The notes under the pieces: model-generated | The model's input: only the letters and a program-made list of their open reading frames with translations | Told to the model about the DNA's origin: nothing | The model's database searches: none | From: Caulobacter vibrioides OR37 | Lineage (GTDB): Bacteria > Pseudomonadota > Alphaproteobacteria > Caulobacterales > Caulobacteraceae | NCBI RefSeq assembly: GCF_000372645.1 | Contig: NZ_APMP01000021.1 | Location: 1-64,000 of the forward strand | Direction of reading: 5' to 3' | DNA: 64,000 bases | Shown here: positions 20,175-28,180 of the stretch, in pieces | Layout of the letters: every line of letters starts with the position of its first letter | Numbering within the stretch: position 1 is the first letter of the stretch | Made by a program: the position numbers and the translations under genes

Positions 20175-21362
20175 ATGTCCGCCGCCGATCCCGTCGTCAT
20201 CGTTTCCTACGCCCGCACGCCGATGGGCGGCTTCCAGGGCGCGTTGGGCGGCGTGAAGGCGACCGAGCTGGGCGCCGCCGCGGTGAAGGCGGCCCTGGAG
20301 CGCGCGGGCGTGGCCGGCGACAAGATCGAGCAGATCTTCATGGGCTGCGTTCTGCCGGCCGGTCTGGGCCAGGCCCCGGCCCGCCAGGCGGCGCTGGGCG
20401 CGGGCCTGCCGATCTCGGTCGAGGCGACCACCGTCAACAAGATGTGCGGCAGCGGGATGCAGGCCGCGATCATGGCGCACGACGCCCTGGCCGCCGGCAG
20501 CGCGGACCTCATCGTGGCCGGCGGCATGGAGAGCATGACCGGCGCGCCCTACCTGCTGTCCAAGCACCGCGGCGGCGCGCGCATCGGCCACGATCAGATG
20601 TGGGACTCGATGTACCTGGACGGCCTGGAAGACGCCTATACGCCGGGCAAGCTGATGGGCGCCTTCGCCGAGGACACGGCTCAGGCGCACCAGTTCACCC
20701 GCGAGGCCATGGACGACTACGCGACCAAGGGCCTGGCCAAGGCCAAGCGCGCGATCGAGACCGGCGCGTTCAAGGCCGAGATCACCCCCGTCAACGTCAC
20801 GACCCGCAAGGGGACCGAGGTCATCGACACCGACGAACAGCCGCTGAAGGCCGATCCGGCCAAGATCCCCACCTTGCGTCCGGCCTTCAGCCGCGACGGC
20901 GGGATCACCGCCGCCAACAGCAGCTCGATCAGCGACGGCGCCGCCGCCCTGGTCATGACGCGCCAAAGCGTCGCCGAGGCCTTGGGCCTGCCGATCGTCG
21001 CCCGCGTGGTCAGCCACGCCGCCCACGCCCAGGAGCCGGCCCAGTTCGCCACCGCGCCGGCCCCGGCCATGCGCAAGGCGCTCAGCAAGGCCGGCTGGTC
21101 GGTCGAGGACGTCGACCTGTTCGAGGTCAACGAGGCCTTCGCGGTCGTGGCCATGTACGCCCAACAGGCGTTGGGCATTCCGGAAGACAAGCTGAACGTC
21201 AACGGCGGCGCCTGCGCCCTCGGCCACCCGATCGGCGCGTCGGGCGCGCGAATCCTTTGCACCCTGATCTCGGCGCTTCAGGCGCGCGGCGGCAAGAAGG
21301 GGCTGGCGAGCCTGTGCATCGGCGGCGGCGAGGCCACGGCGATGGCGATCGAGCTGGTCTAG
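20175..21362 (+). CDS. Acetyl-CoA C-acetyltransferase (thiolase)
   Basis: Thiolases condense two acetyl-CoA to acetoacetyl-CoA or run the reverse step in beta-oxidation. The 395-residue product has the nucleophile Cys91 in VNKMCGSGMQA, the conserved NEAFAVV block, the His in ALGHPIGASGARI and the second catalytic Cys in LCIGGGEATA. Its length is typical of the AtoB/PhaA/ThlA group. The start MSAADPVVIV has a GGGAG ribosome site; the frame runs open further upstream without coding signs. The regulator beside it is HxlR type. No phaB-like reductase is adjacent, so degradation or synthesis cannot be decided. Confidence 0.94.
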   Translation: MSAADPVVIVSYARTPMGGFQGALGGVKATELGAAAVKAALERAGVAGDKIEQIFMGCVLPAGLGQAPARQAALGAGLPISVEATTVNKMCGSGMQAAIMAHDALAAGSADLIVAGGMESMTGAPYLLSKHRGGARIGHDQMWDSMYLDGLEDAYTPGKLMGAFAEDTAQAHQFTREAMDDYATKGLAKAKRAIETGAFKAEITPVNVTTRKGTEVIDTDEQPLKADPAKIPTLRPAFSRDGGITAANSSSISDGAAALVMTRQSVAEALGLPIVARVVSHAAHAQEPAQFATAPAPAMRKALSKAGWSVEDVDLFEVNEAFAVVAMYAQQALGIPEDKLNVNGGACALGHPIGASGARILCTLISALQARGGKKGLASLCIGGGEATAMAIELV

Positions 21363-21409
21363 GCCCATCTGGCGAGGATCAGATCGCCCGCGAGACGCGT
21401 TCACCCGTC

Positions 21410-21679
21410 ATGACCGAGACCTTCCGCCATAATCCCGAACTCAGCCGCTACGAGCTGGAGGTCGACGGCCTGCTGGCCGTGGCCGACTATCAGCGGTCGG
21501 GGCATCGGCTGGTCATCCCGCACGTCGAGGCCGACATGGCGCTGCGCGGCACGGGCGCGGCTGGACGTCTGATGAGCAAGGTCGCCGAGACCGCGCGCGC
21601 GGAAGGGATGCGGATCACCCCGCTCTGCTCCTACGCGGCGGCGTGGCTCAAGCGGAACGATCCGGATCTGATTGCTTAG
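21410..21679 (+). CDS. Short GNAT-like N-acetyltransferase (YjdJ type)
   Basis: This 89-residue protein matches the minimal GNAT family: a single domain with RYELEVDGLLAVADYQ, the segment ALRGTGAAGRLMSKVAETAR that forms the acetyl-CoA loop, and ITPLCSYAAAWLKRNPD-like ending (LKRNDPDLI). Such proteins have an acetyl-CoA-binding fold but unknown substrates. It starts 47 bp after the thiolase stop on the same strand and may be co-transcribed. The palindromic element at 21687 follows directly. Confidence 0.82.
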   Translation: MTETFRHNPELSRYELEVDGLLAVADYQRSGHRLVIPHVEADMALRGTGAAGRLMSKVAETARAEGMRITPLCSYAAAWLKRNDPDLIA

Positions 21680-21686
21680 CATCGCA

Positions 21687-21808
21687 AGCGCCCCCTCCAC
21701 CGCTTCGCGGTCCCCCTCCCCCGTTGCACGGGGGAGGATGAGACTCTCCTCACCCGCGACGCGGGGGAGGTGGCGCGGCGCGGAACGCGACGTGACGGAG
21801 GGGGCGCT
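21687..21808. repeat. Dispersed palindromic element, copy 1 (AGCGCCCCCTCC ends)
   Basis: The 122 bp element is bounded by AGCGCCCCCTCC and its exact reverse complement GGAGGGGGCGCT, with internal hairpins (CCCCCGTTGCACGGGGG and ACCCGCGACGCGGGG). A second copy lies at 56373-56475 with the same ends and the same inner blocks CTCCTCACCCG and GGGGGAGGTGGCGCG. The copy sits between the convergent GNAT and M28 peptidase genes, and its last base is the first base of the peptidase stop codon on the other strand. No transposase is present. Confidence 0.8.
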
Positions 21809-23184
21809 TACTTCGGAGCCGTCGCCGGCGCCGCGCTCTCGAAGCTGCCCGCCGCCCCCGGGAACACCACCGGGCTCTCCCAGCCGTCGGCGCTGACCGA
21901 CGAGACGCCGAAGAAGAAGTCGTCGATCACCACGTCCTTGAGCGTGGTGGTCGCCGCGCCCGGGACCCAGCGGCTGAAGCGCCAGGTCGGGTCGGTCGTG
22001 CCGCGCCACCACACGCGATGCCCGACCGCGCCCGGCGTCGGCGTCCACGAGACCTTGGTGTCGGGGCTGACCGCGCCCTCGATCTTGACGCCCGACGGCG
22101 GCGGCGGGGCCGAGGCGAGGCTGGCCATGGCGATGGCGTTCAGCCGCGTGACCTGGGCCAGGTAGGCGAAGTCCACCCCCTCGATGGTGTCGCCATAGGC
22201 CTTGCCGTTCTCGGTGCGCAGGGTCTGGTGCTGACGATCGTAGTTCTCGACCGCCTCGGTGACGCGCACCGCCGGATAGCCGGCCTCCAGCAGCGGCACC
22301 TGGTCGCCGCCCCGGCCGTAGCGGTCGGTGCGGTAGACCATCGTGACGTCCAGATTGGTCAGATAGCGATCGGCCAAGCCGTCCAGATAGCGCGCCAGGT
22401 TGCGCGACGGGCTGTCGACCTCGCCGCCGTTGTAGCGCCGGCCATTGGCCTGTTCCGGGGTCTCGACGGCCTTGGTCCCTTCCGAGAAGACGCGGACATG
22501 GGTGTTGTCCATCACGCCGCTCTGGCCGTGGCTGTTGCCGATGATGTCGTTGTTGAGATCGGCCTCGACCTTCCAGCCCTGGGCCTTGGCGTGGTCGGCC
22601 AGCACCTTGCCGCCATAGAGGCCCTGCTCCTCGCCCGACAGCACCGCGAACACCAGGGTGGCCGGGAATTTGTGCTTGGACAGCACCCGCGCCGCCTCGA
22701 TCACCGCCGCCACGCCCGAGCCGTCGTCATTGGCGCCCGGCGCGTCGCTGGTGAAGTCCATGACGTCGGTGACCCGGCTGTCGATATGGCCGGCGATGAT
22801 GATCACGCGGCTTGGGTCGGTGGTCCCCTTCTGGACCGCCAGCACGTCCTCGACCACGACGCCGTTCGGCGCGCGCTTGCCGGTGAAGGTCTGGGACGGC
22901 GTCTCCAGGGTCAGGCAACCGCCGCAGTCCTTGGAGATCGCCTCGAAGCGCGCCTTGGTCCAGCGGCGGGCCGCGCCGATGCCGCGCTTGTCGGAGGTCA
23001 CGTCCGACAGGGTGTGCCGCGTGCCAAAGCCGACCAGCGCGCGGATCGTGCCTTCCAGCGCCTTGGGATCGACGTCGGCGGCGATGGCGCGCAGCGTCGG
23101 CTGGTCGTTGCTGGGCGCCGGGGTTTCGGCGTGGGAAACGCCGGCGGCCATGAGGCCAGCGGCGAGGATCAACGGCAGGCGCAT
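21808..23184 (-). CDS. Secreted M28-family zinc peptidase
   Basis: M28 peptidases are di-zinc amino- or carboxypeptidases. The 458-residue product has a signal peptide (MRLPLILAAGLMAAGVSHA), then metal ligands in VIIIAGHIDSR, SDAPGANDDGSGVAAVIEAAR and AVLSGEEQGLYGG, in the order of the family. A later Asp/His block is DLNNDIIGNS. The C-terminal 90 residues form a Pro- and Trp-rich beta domain (VSWTPTPGAVGHRVWWRG), like a fibronectin-type fold. It likely works in the periplasm or outside the cell. It is convergent with the GNAT gene. Confidence 0.92.
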   Translation of the reverse strand: MRLPLILAAGLMAAGVSHAETPAPSNDQPTLRAIAADVDPKALEGTIRALVGFGTRHTLSDVTSDKRGIGAARRWTKARFEAISKDCGGCLTLETPSQTFTGKRAPNGVVVEDVLAVQKGTTDPSRVIIIAGHIDSRVTDVMDFTSDAPGANDDGSGVAAVIEAARVLSKHKFPATLVFAVLSGEEQGLYGGKVLADHAKAQGWKVEADLNNDIIGNSHGQSGVMDNTHVRVFSEGTKAVETPEQANGRRYNGGEVDSPSRNLARYLDGLADRYLTNLDVTMVYRTDRYGRGGDQVPLLEAGYPAVRVTEAVENYDRQHQTLRTENGKAYGDTIEGVDFAYLAQVTRLNAIAMASLASAPPPPSGVKIEGAVSPDTKVSWTPTPGAVGHRVWWRGTTDPTWRFSRWVPGAATTTLKDVVIDDFFFGVSSVSADGWESPVVFPGAAGSFESAAPATAPK

Positions 23185-23242
23185 CGAGACTCCGAAAAAG
23201 CAGCGGTCGGACGTTGCCGTTCCCGCCGCTTCGGAACAACCC

Positions 23243-23746
23243 CTATCGCGCGCTGGCCTGCTTCGCCGCGATGAACGCCACCCGATCCAGCACTTCGGAT
23301 CCCGCCGCCGGTCCAGCCGCGTAGGCGAAGGCCTCCGCGGTGATCGGCTTGCCGCTGATCCGGTCGACCATGATCGGTTCGGCGGCCAGGCCCGTGTCGC
23401 GGTCGACCAGCTGGCCGCACACGCCCTCCGGGGCGAGCTGGCGGTTGCCGAAGGCCAGCATCGCCGTCAGCACCGGCGCGAAGTCGCGGCCCCGGTCCGT
23501 CAGCCGGTATTCGTAGCGCGGCGGCCGCTCATTATAGGCGTGCTTCTCCAGAAATCCGCTTTCGACGAGGCCGGCCAGCCGCTTCGTCAGAATGTTGGGC
23601 GCGACCCCCAGGCTCTTCTCGAACTGGTCGAAGCGCGTCAGGCCCTGAAACGCGTCGCGCAGGATCAGCAGGGTCCAGTAGTCGCCCACCCGCTCCAGCG
23701 TGCGGCCGACCGGACATTGGGTCGAAGGGCGTTCAGATTTGCTCAT
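23243..23746 (-). CDS. HxlR-family transcriptional regulator (SDR-linked)
   Basis: This 167-residue winged-helix protein has the HxlR core CPVGRTLERVGDYWTLLILRDAFQG, the recognition region LGVAPNILTKRLAGLVESG and RPPRYEYRLTDRGRDFAP. It has one Cys near the N terminus (TQCPVG), where HxlR redox or quinone sensing is often placed, and one later Cys in EGVCGQLVD. It is divergent from an SDR gene, with a 102 bp gap that holds a clean inverted repeat (23767-23783). It probably represses that gene and itself. It resembles the other HxlR protein at 19438, and the two may be old paralogues. Confidence 0.9.
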   Translation of the reverse strand: MSKSERPSTQCPVGRTLERVGDYWTLLILRDAFQGLTRFDQFEKSLGVAPNILTKRLAGLVESGFLEKHAYNERPPRYEYRLTDRGRDFAPVLTAMLAFGNRQLAPEGVCGQLVDRDTGLAAEPIMVDRISGKPITAEAFAYAAGPAAGSEVLDRVAFIAAKQASAR

Positions 23747-23766
23747 GACAAAAGATGTGGGCCGTC

Positions 23767-23783
23767 ACTTGCGAAAAGCAAGT
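23767..23783. promoter_or_regulatory. Candidate HxlR operator (ACTTGC-N5-GCAAGT)
   Basis: A perfect inverted repeat with six-base arms and a five-base AT-rich centre lies 20 bp from the regulator start and 66 bp from the SDR start. HxlR regulators bind inverted repeats of this size in their divergent promoters. Assignment is by position and symmetry only. Confidence 0.55.
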
Positions 23784-23848
23784 TACCCCATAGCTAGAGG
23801 ACACGCCGGACCGCTGGGGCCTCGGCCAACCCTTTCAGGAACCACACC

Positions 23849-24649
23849 ATGAGCGACAACACCAGCCAAGGCGCCGCCCTGATCACCGGCGCGTCGACCG
23901 GCATCGGCGCGGTCTATGCCGATCGCCTGGCCAAGCGCGGCCACGACCTGATCCTGGTGGCCCGCGACGAGGCCCGCCTGAACGCCCTGGCCGAACGGCT
24001 TCGCGCCGAGACCGGCGTCAAGGTCGAGGTCCTCAAGGCGGACCTGACCGACAAGGCCGATCTAAAGAGAGTCGAGCAGCGCCTGGCGACCGACGCCGCG
24101 ATCACCGTCCTGGTCAACAACGCTGGCGTGGCGGGCTCCAATGACTTCGTGGCCAACGATCCCGACGCCTTCGAAAGGATGATCCAACTCAACGTCGTCG
24201 CCGTGACCCGCCTGGCGGCCGCGGCGGCGCGTAACTTCGTGCCGCGCGATAGGGGCGCGATCGTCAACCTGGCCTCGGTGGTCGGGCTGATCCCGGAGCT
24301 GGGGATGCCGGTCTATGGCGCGACCAAGGCCTTCGTCACGTACCTGACTCAGGGCCTGCGCGCGCAGTTCGCCCAGTCGGCCGTCCGCCTTCAGGCCGTG
24401 CTGCCCGGCGCCACGCGCACCGAGATCTGGGAGCGTTCGGGCTCGGACATCAACGCCATCGATCCGAACACGCTCATGGAGGTCGACGACCTGGTCGACG
24501 CGGCGCTCGCGGGCTTCGATCAAGGTGAGTTGGTGACGATCCCGTCCCTGCCCGATGCGGCCGACTGGAACGCCGCCCTGGCCGCCAAGGCCAAGCTCTA
24601 TCCCAATCTCTCGCGCAACACGCCGGCGGCGCGGTTCAAGGCCGTCTAG
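23849..24649 (+). CDS. Short-chain dehydrogenase/reductase
   Basis: SDR enzymes oxidise or reduce alcohols and carbonyls with NAD(P). The 266-residue product has the cofactor motif TGASTGIG at 13-20, NNAG at 90-93, the catalytic Ser at 143 and YGATK with Tyr156 and Lys160. Arg40-type residues after the second strand (VARDEARL) favour NADPH. The divergent HxlR gene suggests induction by a toxic carbonyl or quinone, which is inferred. Its TAG stop (24647-24649) is part of the repeat element's border. Confidence 0.93.
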   Translation: MSDNTSQGAALITGASTGIGAVYADRLAKRGHDLILVARDEARLNALAERLRAETGVKVEVLKADLTDKADLKRVEQRLATDAAITVLVNNAGVAGSNDFVANDPDAFERMIQLNVVAVTRLAAAAARNFVPRDRGAIVNLASVVGLIPELGMPVYGATKAFVTYLTQGLRAQFAQSAVRLQAVLPGATRTEIWERSGSDINAIDPNTLMEVDDLVDAALAGFDQGELVTIPSLPDAADWNAALAAKAKLYPNLSRNTPAARFKAV

Positions 24650-24763
24650 AGCATTTTCCGATAAGTGTGAAACGGTTATCGGATCGAAAAATGCTCTAAA
24701 CTTTTGATTTCGAGCCCTTTTTATCCGATCTGATTGGATCAATCAGATCGGAAAGGGCTCTAG
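24646..24763. repeat. Double-hairpin element A1 (CTAGAGC...GCTCTAG)
   Basis: This 118 bp element is made of two hairpins joined by a short T-rich linker (AAACTTTTGATTTC). The first (24648-24697) pairs AGAGCATTTT with AAAATGCTCT; the second (24712-24760) pairs GAGCCCTTT with AAAGGGCTC. The ends are CTAGAGC and GCTCTAG. The left TAG is the stop codon of the SDR gene. It lies between convergent genes. Related copies are at 28063-28180, 34047-34162 and 63524-63639. Confidence 0.85.
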
Positions 24764-24871
24764 TCGCGCGCAAACTCGCCGGCGCGGCGCTCACTCCCGC
24801 GCCGGCGGGTCCGCCCTGGAGGGCTGCCATCGGGTTGATGCGGGCCGATGGAAGCCCTCCTGGAACCAAAG

Positions 24872-25462
24872 CTAGCTGAGCACCATCACCACGACGCGGC
24901 GGTTCTGAGCCCGGCCCTCGCGCGTGTTGTTCGGCGCCACGGGGGCGTCCTGGCCATAGGAGATCGTGGCCATGCGGTTCAGCGCCACGCCGTGCATGCT
25001 GAGATACTTACGCACCGCCTCGGCGCGCTTGCCGCCCAGCTCGTCGTTATAGGCCTTGCCGCCCTTGTTGTCGGTGTGGCCCTGGATTTCCAGGTAGACG
25101 TTCTTGTTGTCGGCTTTCAGCTTCTCCGCGAATTCGCCCAGGCGCTGTTCGGCTTCCGGCGACAGGGTGGAGGCGTTGGTCGGGAACTTCACCGAGTCGT
25201 CGCTCAGCACCAGGGCATACTGGAACTTGCCCTCGGCCAGCTTGCCGGCGGCGGTGGCGCGATCGAGCGCATCCTTCGCCGTCTTGTCCAGCTCACCCAG
25301 CTGCTGTTGCTGCTGGCCGATCTGGGTGTCGTGCGCGCTGACCCGCGCATCGACCTGACCAACCTGCTTGTTGACATAGCTCTTGGTCGCGCACCCGCTG
25401 ACCGAGAGGCCGCCCATCACCAGGGCGGCGGCGACCATCATGGTCTTCGTGTTGGCTATCAT
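24872..25462 (-). CDS. OmpA-family outer-membrane lipoprotein
   Basis: The 196-residue product has a lipoprotein signal ending in GLSVSGC, so the mature protein begins with lipidated Cys. A Gln-rich segment (about 45-60) suggests a short coiled coil. The C-terminal OmpA/Pal peptidoglycan-binding domain shows LEIQGHTDNKGGKAYNDELGGKRAEAVRKYL and ends with AQNRRVVVMV. It should link the outer membrane to peptidoglycan. The start at 25462 gives a normal lipoprotein signal, while the longer frame adds a basic leader. No tol genes are next to it, so it is not clearly pal. Confidence 0.9.
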   Translation of the reverse strand: MIANTKTMMVAAALVMGGLSVSGCATKSYVNKQVGQVDARVSAHDTQIGQQQQQLGELDKTAKDALDRATAAGKLAEGKFQYALVLSDDSVKFPTNASTLSPEAEQRLGEFAEKLKADNKNVYLEIQGHTDNKGGKAYNDELGGKRAEAVRKYLSMHGVALNRMATISYGQDAPVAPNNTREGRAQNRRVVVMVLS

Positions 25463-25610
25463 GTTTGTCTCGTCCGTCGTGAAAGCGAGACGTCCTGCAA
25501 CGCTCGCCGTTGCAAATCGGACAGCCGAACTTGTCCAAAGATGGGCGCGATTCCGGCGCTTCGCGGCCAAGCCATGGCCTTGATGCAGCAGAGAAATATG
25601 CGACTTCTAT

Positions 25611-26525
25611 TTAGCGCGCGAGCGCGGCGGCCGGACTTTGGTTCCGTGAAAAATTTTCTTCGTTGGCGACCTCGGACAGCCAGTCCTGGAAGGCGCGCAG
25701 GGCCGGACTCGGGGCCTTGGACTTCAGCCAGGTCAGCCAGTAGCGGCCCGCGCTGACCTCGGCGGCGAACGGCCGGACGAGGCGTCCTTGTTGCAAATCG
25801 CGCGCGAACATCATCGGCGGCGCCAGGGCCACGCCCATCCCCTGCATCGCCGCCTCGACCATCACCCAGGAGCTGTCGAAGACCGGGCCTCGGATCGGCG
25901 GCGGCGACAGGCCGGCGGCGGCGAACCAGTCGGGCCAGTCCGCCGCGCGATAGCTGCGCAGCAGGGTCTCGCGGAACAGGGTCGCCGGCTCCTCCAGCCG
26001 CTCGGCGATGGCGGGCGCGCACAGCGGGCTCATCGGCGCCTCGAACAGCGGCGCGGCCTCGGTGCCGTGCCAGGCCCCGTCGCCGAAGCGCACCGCGCAA
26101 TCCAGCCCCTCCCCGGCCAGATCGGTGCGGTTGTTGTTGGTGAAGAGCCGCAGATCGACGAACGGATGGGCGGCGCGAAATCGGGGAAGGCGCGGCAAAA
26201 GCCAACCGACCGCGAAGGTGCCCACCACCCCGACGCTCAGCACCTCCATGACCCGACCGCCCTCGAAACGGGCCAGCACGTCGCCTAGCACGTCGAACGA
26301 CTCCCGGACCGACGGCAGCAAGGCCAGGCCTTCGTCGGTCAGGGCCAATCCCCGGGGCAACCGACGAAACAGCGGCGCGCCTAGCCGCGCCTCCAGCCCC
26401 TTCACCTGATGGCTGACGGCGGCCTGGGTCACGCACAGTTCGATGGCGGCGCGCGTGAACGACAGATGGCGGGCCGAGGCCTCGAAGGCGCGCAGGGCGT
26501 TCAGGGGCAGTTGAGCGCGGCTCAT
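25611..26525 (-). CDS. ampR: LysR-type regulator AmpR of beta-lactamase
   Basis: AmpR senses muropeptides and controls a divergent beta-lactamase gene. The 304-residue protein starts PLNALRAFEASARHLSFTRAAIELCVTQAAVSHQVKGLE (helix-turn-helix about 8-65). It also keeps AmpR-specific blocks in the effector domain: VVGTFAVGWLLPRL, NNNRTDLAGEGLDCAVRFGDGAWHGTEA, LLRSYRAADWP and ALAPPMMF. Placement directly opposite a class A beta-lactamase, 96 bp apart, fits the classical ampR arrangement. The C-terminal tail (SRNQSPAAALAR) is extra. Confidence 0.92.
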   Translation of the reverse strand: MSRAQLPLNALRAFEASARHLSFTRAAIELCVTQAAVSHQVKGLEARLGAPLFRRLPRGLALTDEGLALLPSVRESFDVLGDVLARFEGGRVMEVLSVGVVGTFAVGWLLPRLPRFRAAHPFVDLRLFTNNNRTDLAGEGLDCAVRFGDGAWHGTEAAPLFEAPMSPLCAPAIAERLEEPATLFRETLLRSYRAADWPDWFAAAGLSPPPIRGPVFDSSWVMVEAAMQGMGVALAPPMMFARDLQQGRLVRPFAAEVSAGRYWLTWLKSKAPSPALRAFQDWLSEVANEENFSRNQSPAAALAR

Positions 26526-26621
26526 GATGGAGACCCAAATTCAGCTAGGGGCTCGGCCAAGGTATCGTCGTTTGCGGCCAAGGCCAGTCCCCGGCAGGTT
26601 TCGCGAGCAAGGAGACCCCGA
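26526..26621. promoter_or_regulatory. ampR-beta-lactamase divergent promoter region
   Basis: The 96 bp between the two starts must hold both promoters and the AmpR site. LysR boxes follow T-N11-A, and several T-N11-A pairs occur, but none is clearly symmetric, so I do not pick one. A GGAGACC ribosome site precedes the beta-lactamase ATG. Confidence 0.45.
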
Positions 26622-27503
26622 ATGCTCGATCGCAGAACCCTTCTGGCGGCCCTGGCGGCCGCGCCCGCCGCCCTGCCCGTCCTCTCGCGCGCGGCGCCGC
26701 TCGCGGATTCCCTTAGCCTACGTATTAACGCCCTGGAAAAGCGCGGCGGCGGCCGGCTGGGGGTGGCGGTGCTGGACACCCAGGACGGACGCCGCTTCGC
26801 CGCGCGGGGCGACGAGCGCTTCCTGATGTGCAGCACCTTCAAGATGCTGCTGGCGGGCCTCGTGCTGCGCCGGGTCGACCAGAAGCGCGAACGCCTGGAC
26901 CGCCGCGTCCAATATGGCCCCGAGGTCCTGGTCGACTACTCGCCGGAGACCAAGAAGCACGTCGGCCCCGGCATGACGATCGCCAACCTGTGCCAGGCCG
27001 TGATCACGCTCAGCGACAACACGGCCGCCAACCTGCTGCTGGACGCCGTGGACGGTCCGGTCAGCGTCACGCGCTTCGCCCGCGCCCTGGGCGACCCCGT
27101 CACTCGCCTGGACCGCATCGAGCCCGCGCTGAACACCGCGGCCAGACCCGGCGACCTACGCGACACGACCAGCCCCAAGGCGATGCTGGAAACGCTGCGG
27201 ACCTTGACGGTCGGCGACGCGCTGACGGCGGAGTCGCGCGCGCGGCTGGTCGGCTGGCTGGTCGCCAACCAGACCGGCGACGCCCGACTGCGGGCCGGCC
27301 TGCCCAAGACCTGGAAGATCGGCGACAAGACCGGCAGCGACGGCCGCCACACCACCAACGACATCGCCGTGATCTGGCCGCCCGGGCGCGCGCCGCTTCT
27401 GATCACGACCTACCTGACCGGCGCCAAGCTCGACGACGAAGGGCGCGACGCCGTGCTGGCCGACGTGGCGCGGGCGGTTGTGACGGTGGGGTTCGGGGCG
27501 TAA
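26622..27503 (+). CDS. bla: Class A beta-lactamase
   Basis: The 293-residue enzyme hydrolyses beta-lactams in the periplasm. The active-site motifs are complete and in order: SxxK as STFK (71-74), SDN in ITLSDNTAAN, the omega-loop E166-N170 motif in RIEPALN, and KTG in GDKTGSDG. A Cys directly before the catalytic Ser (MCSTFK) is shared with some carbapenem-active and L2-type enzymes, but the partner Cys238 is absent (KTGSDG). The signal has a twin-Arg motif (MLDRRTLLAAL), suggesting Tat export. The spectrum cannot be told from sequence alone. AmpR is expected to regulate it. Confidence 0.95.
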   Translation: MLDRRTLLAALAAAPAALPVLSRAAPLADSLSLRINALEKRGGGRLGVAVLDTQDGRRFAARGDERFLMCSTFKMLLAGLVLRRVDQKRERLDRRVQYGPEVLVDYSPETKKHVGPGMTIANLCQAVITLSDNTAANLLLDAVDGPVSVTRFARALGDPVTRLDRIEPALNTAARPGDLRDTTSPKAMLETLRTLTVGDALTAESRARLVGWLVANQTGDARLRAGLPKTWKIGDKTGSDGRHTTNDIAVIWPPGRAPLLITTYLTGAKLDDEGRDAVLADVARAVVTVGFGA

Positions 27504-27556
27504 CGGCGAAAAGTTATCCACAGGGCCGGAATGAGGAGTCGCGCCGGACGCGCCGA

Positions 27557-27608
27557 GCGCCCCATCGCCCGACCCGCGTCGCGGGGCGCCCTCTCCGCAA
27601 GGAGAGGG
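27557..27608. repeat. Two adjacent hairpins between bla and a hypothetical gene
   Basis: GCGCCCC pairs with GGGGCGC (27557-27589 region). Next to it CCCTCTCC-GCAA-GGAGAGGG forms a perfect 8 bp hairpin with a GCAA tetraloop at 27589-27608. The second hairpin repeats the sequence of the hairpins at 29801-29823 and near 78-98. No T-run follows. The next 80 bp (27620-27700) are AT-rich without a gene. Confidence 0.6.
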
Positions 27609-27718
27609 ACGCTTCCAATCCCGTACTTTTCAGATCATAGACGTTTTAAAACAATTACTTATATAAAAACACACATTTCTTATCCCCGCTCCCCGACGCG
27701 GCCTCATGCTCTACTTCC

Positions 27719-28066
27719 ATGAGCCAGATCCAATCTTCCAGCGCCCGTTCCCCCAGCGCCTGGTGCGCCGCCCTCCAGGCCCGGATGATGGCCGCTCTCG
27801 ACGCGGCATGGGCCGTGATCGAGGCCGGCGATGATCCCGTCGCCATCGCCAAGGCCCGCGACACGGCGCGGCTATGCGGCCAGATGGCGGCGGCGGTCCG
27901 CAAGGTGGCGGCGCTGGTCCCGGCGGCGAAGGCGCCGATCGCCCGGCCCGTCAGCCTGATTGACGAGGTCCTGGACGACGTGGAAAAGGCGGCCACCGCC
28001 GCGGGCAAGCCGCCCGCGGCCCAGGCCGTGGCGATGCGCGCGGCCCTGGCGAAGCTGGGGCGCTAG
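27719..28066 (+). CDS. Hypothetical alanine-rich helical protein
   Basis: The 115-residue protein is rich in Ala and predicted all-helical (MAALDAAWAVIEAGDDPVAIAKARDTAR, then LIDEVLDDVEKAATAAGK). It has no signal peptide, and I do not recognise the family. Codon use is typical of the region, so it is a real gene. It is convergent with the HTTM operon across repeat A2, and its TAG stop (28064-28066) is the repeat's left border. Confidence 0.72.
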   Translation: MSQIQSSSARSPSAWCAALQARMMAALDAAWAVIEAGDDPVAIAKARDTARLCGQMAAAVRKVAALVPAAKAPIARPVSLIDEVLDDVEKAATAAGKPPAAQAVAMRAALAKLGR

Positions 28067-28180
28067 AGCCTGTCCGCTTCAAATGGAATCATTTGAAGCG
28101 GATAAACAGTCTCTAGATTCAAACATTTAGAGCGCGTTCGAGCGGTTTAACCGCACACACTTAAACCTAACGCGCTCTAG
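28063..28180. repeat. Double-hairpin element A2, inverse orientation
   Basis: This 118 bp copy is bounded by CTAGAGC and GCTCTAG. Compared with A1, A3 and A4 it is inverted: read on the minus strand it has the AAGTGT-CGGTT loop hairpin first, the linker AAATGTTTGAATCT, then the hairpin with GCTTCAAATGATTCC. The left TAG ends the hypothetical gene at 28066, and the right CTA is the stop of the minus-strand HTTM gene at 28177. So both convergent genes end inside the element's borders. Confidence 0.85.
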
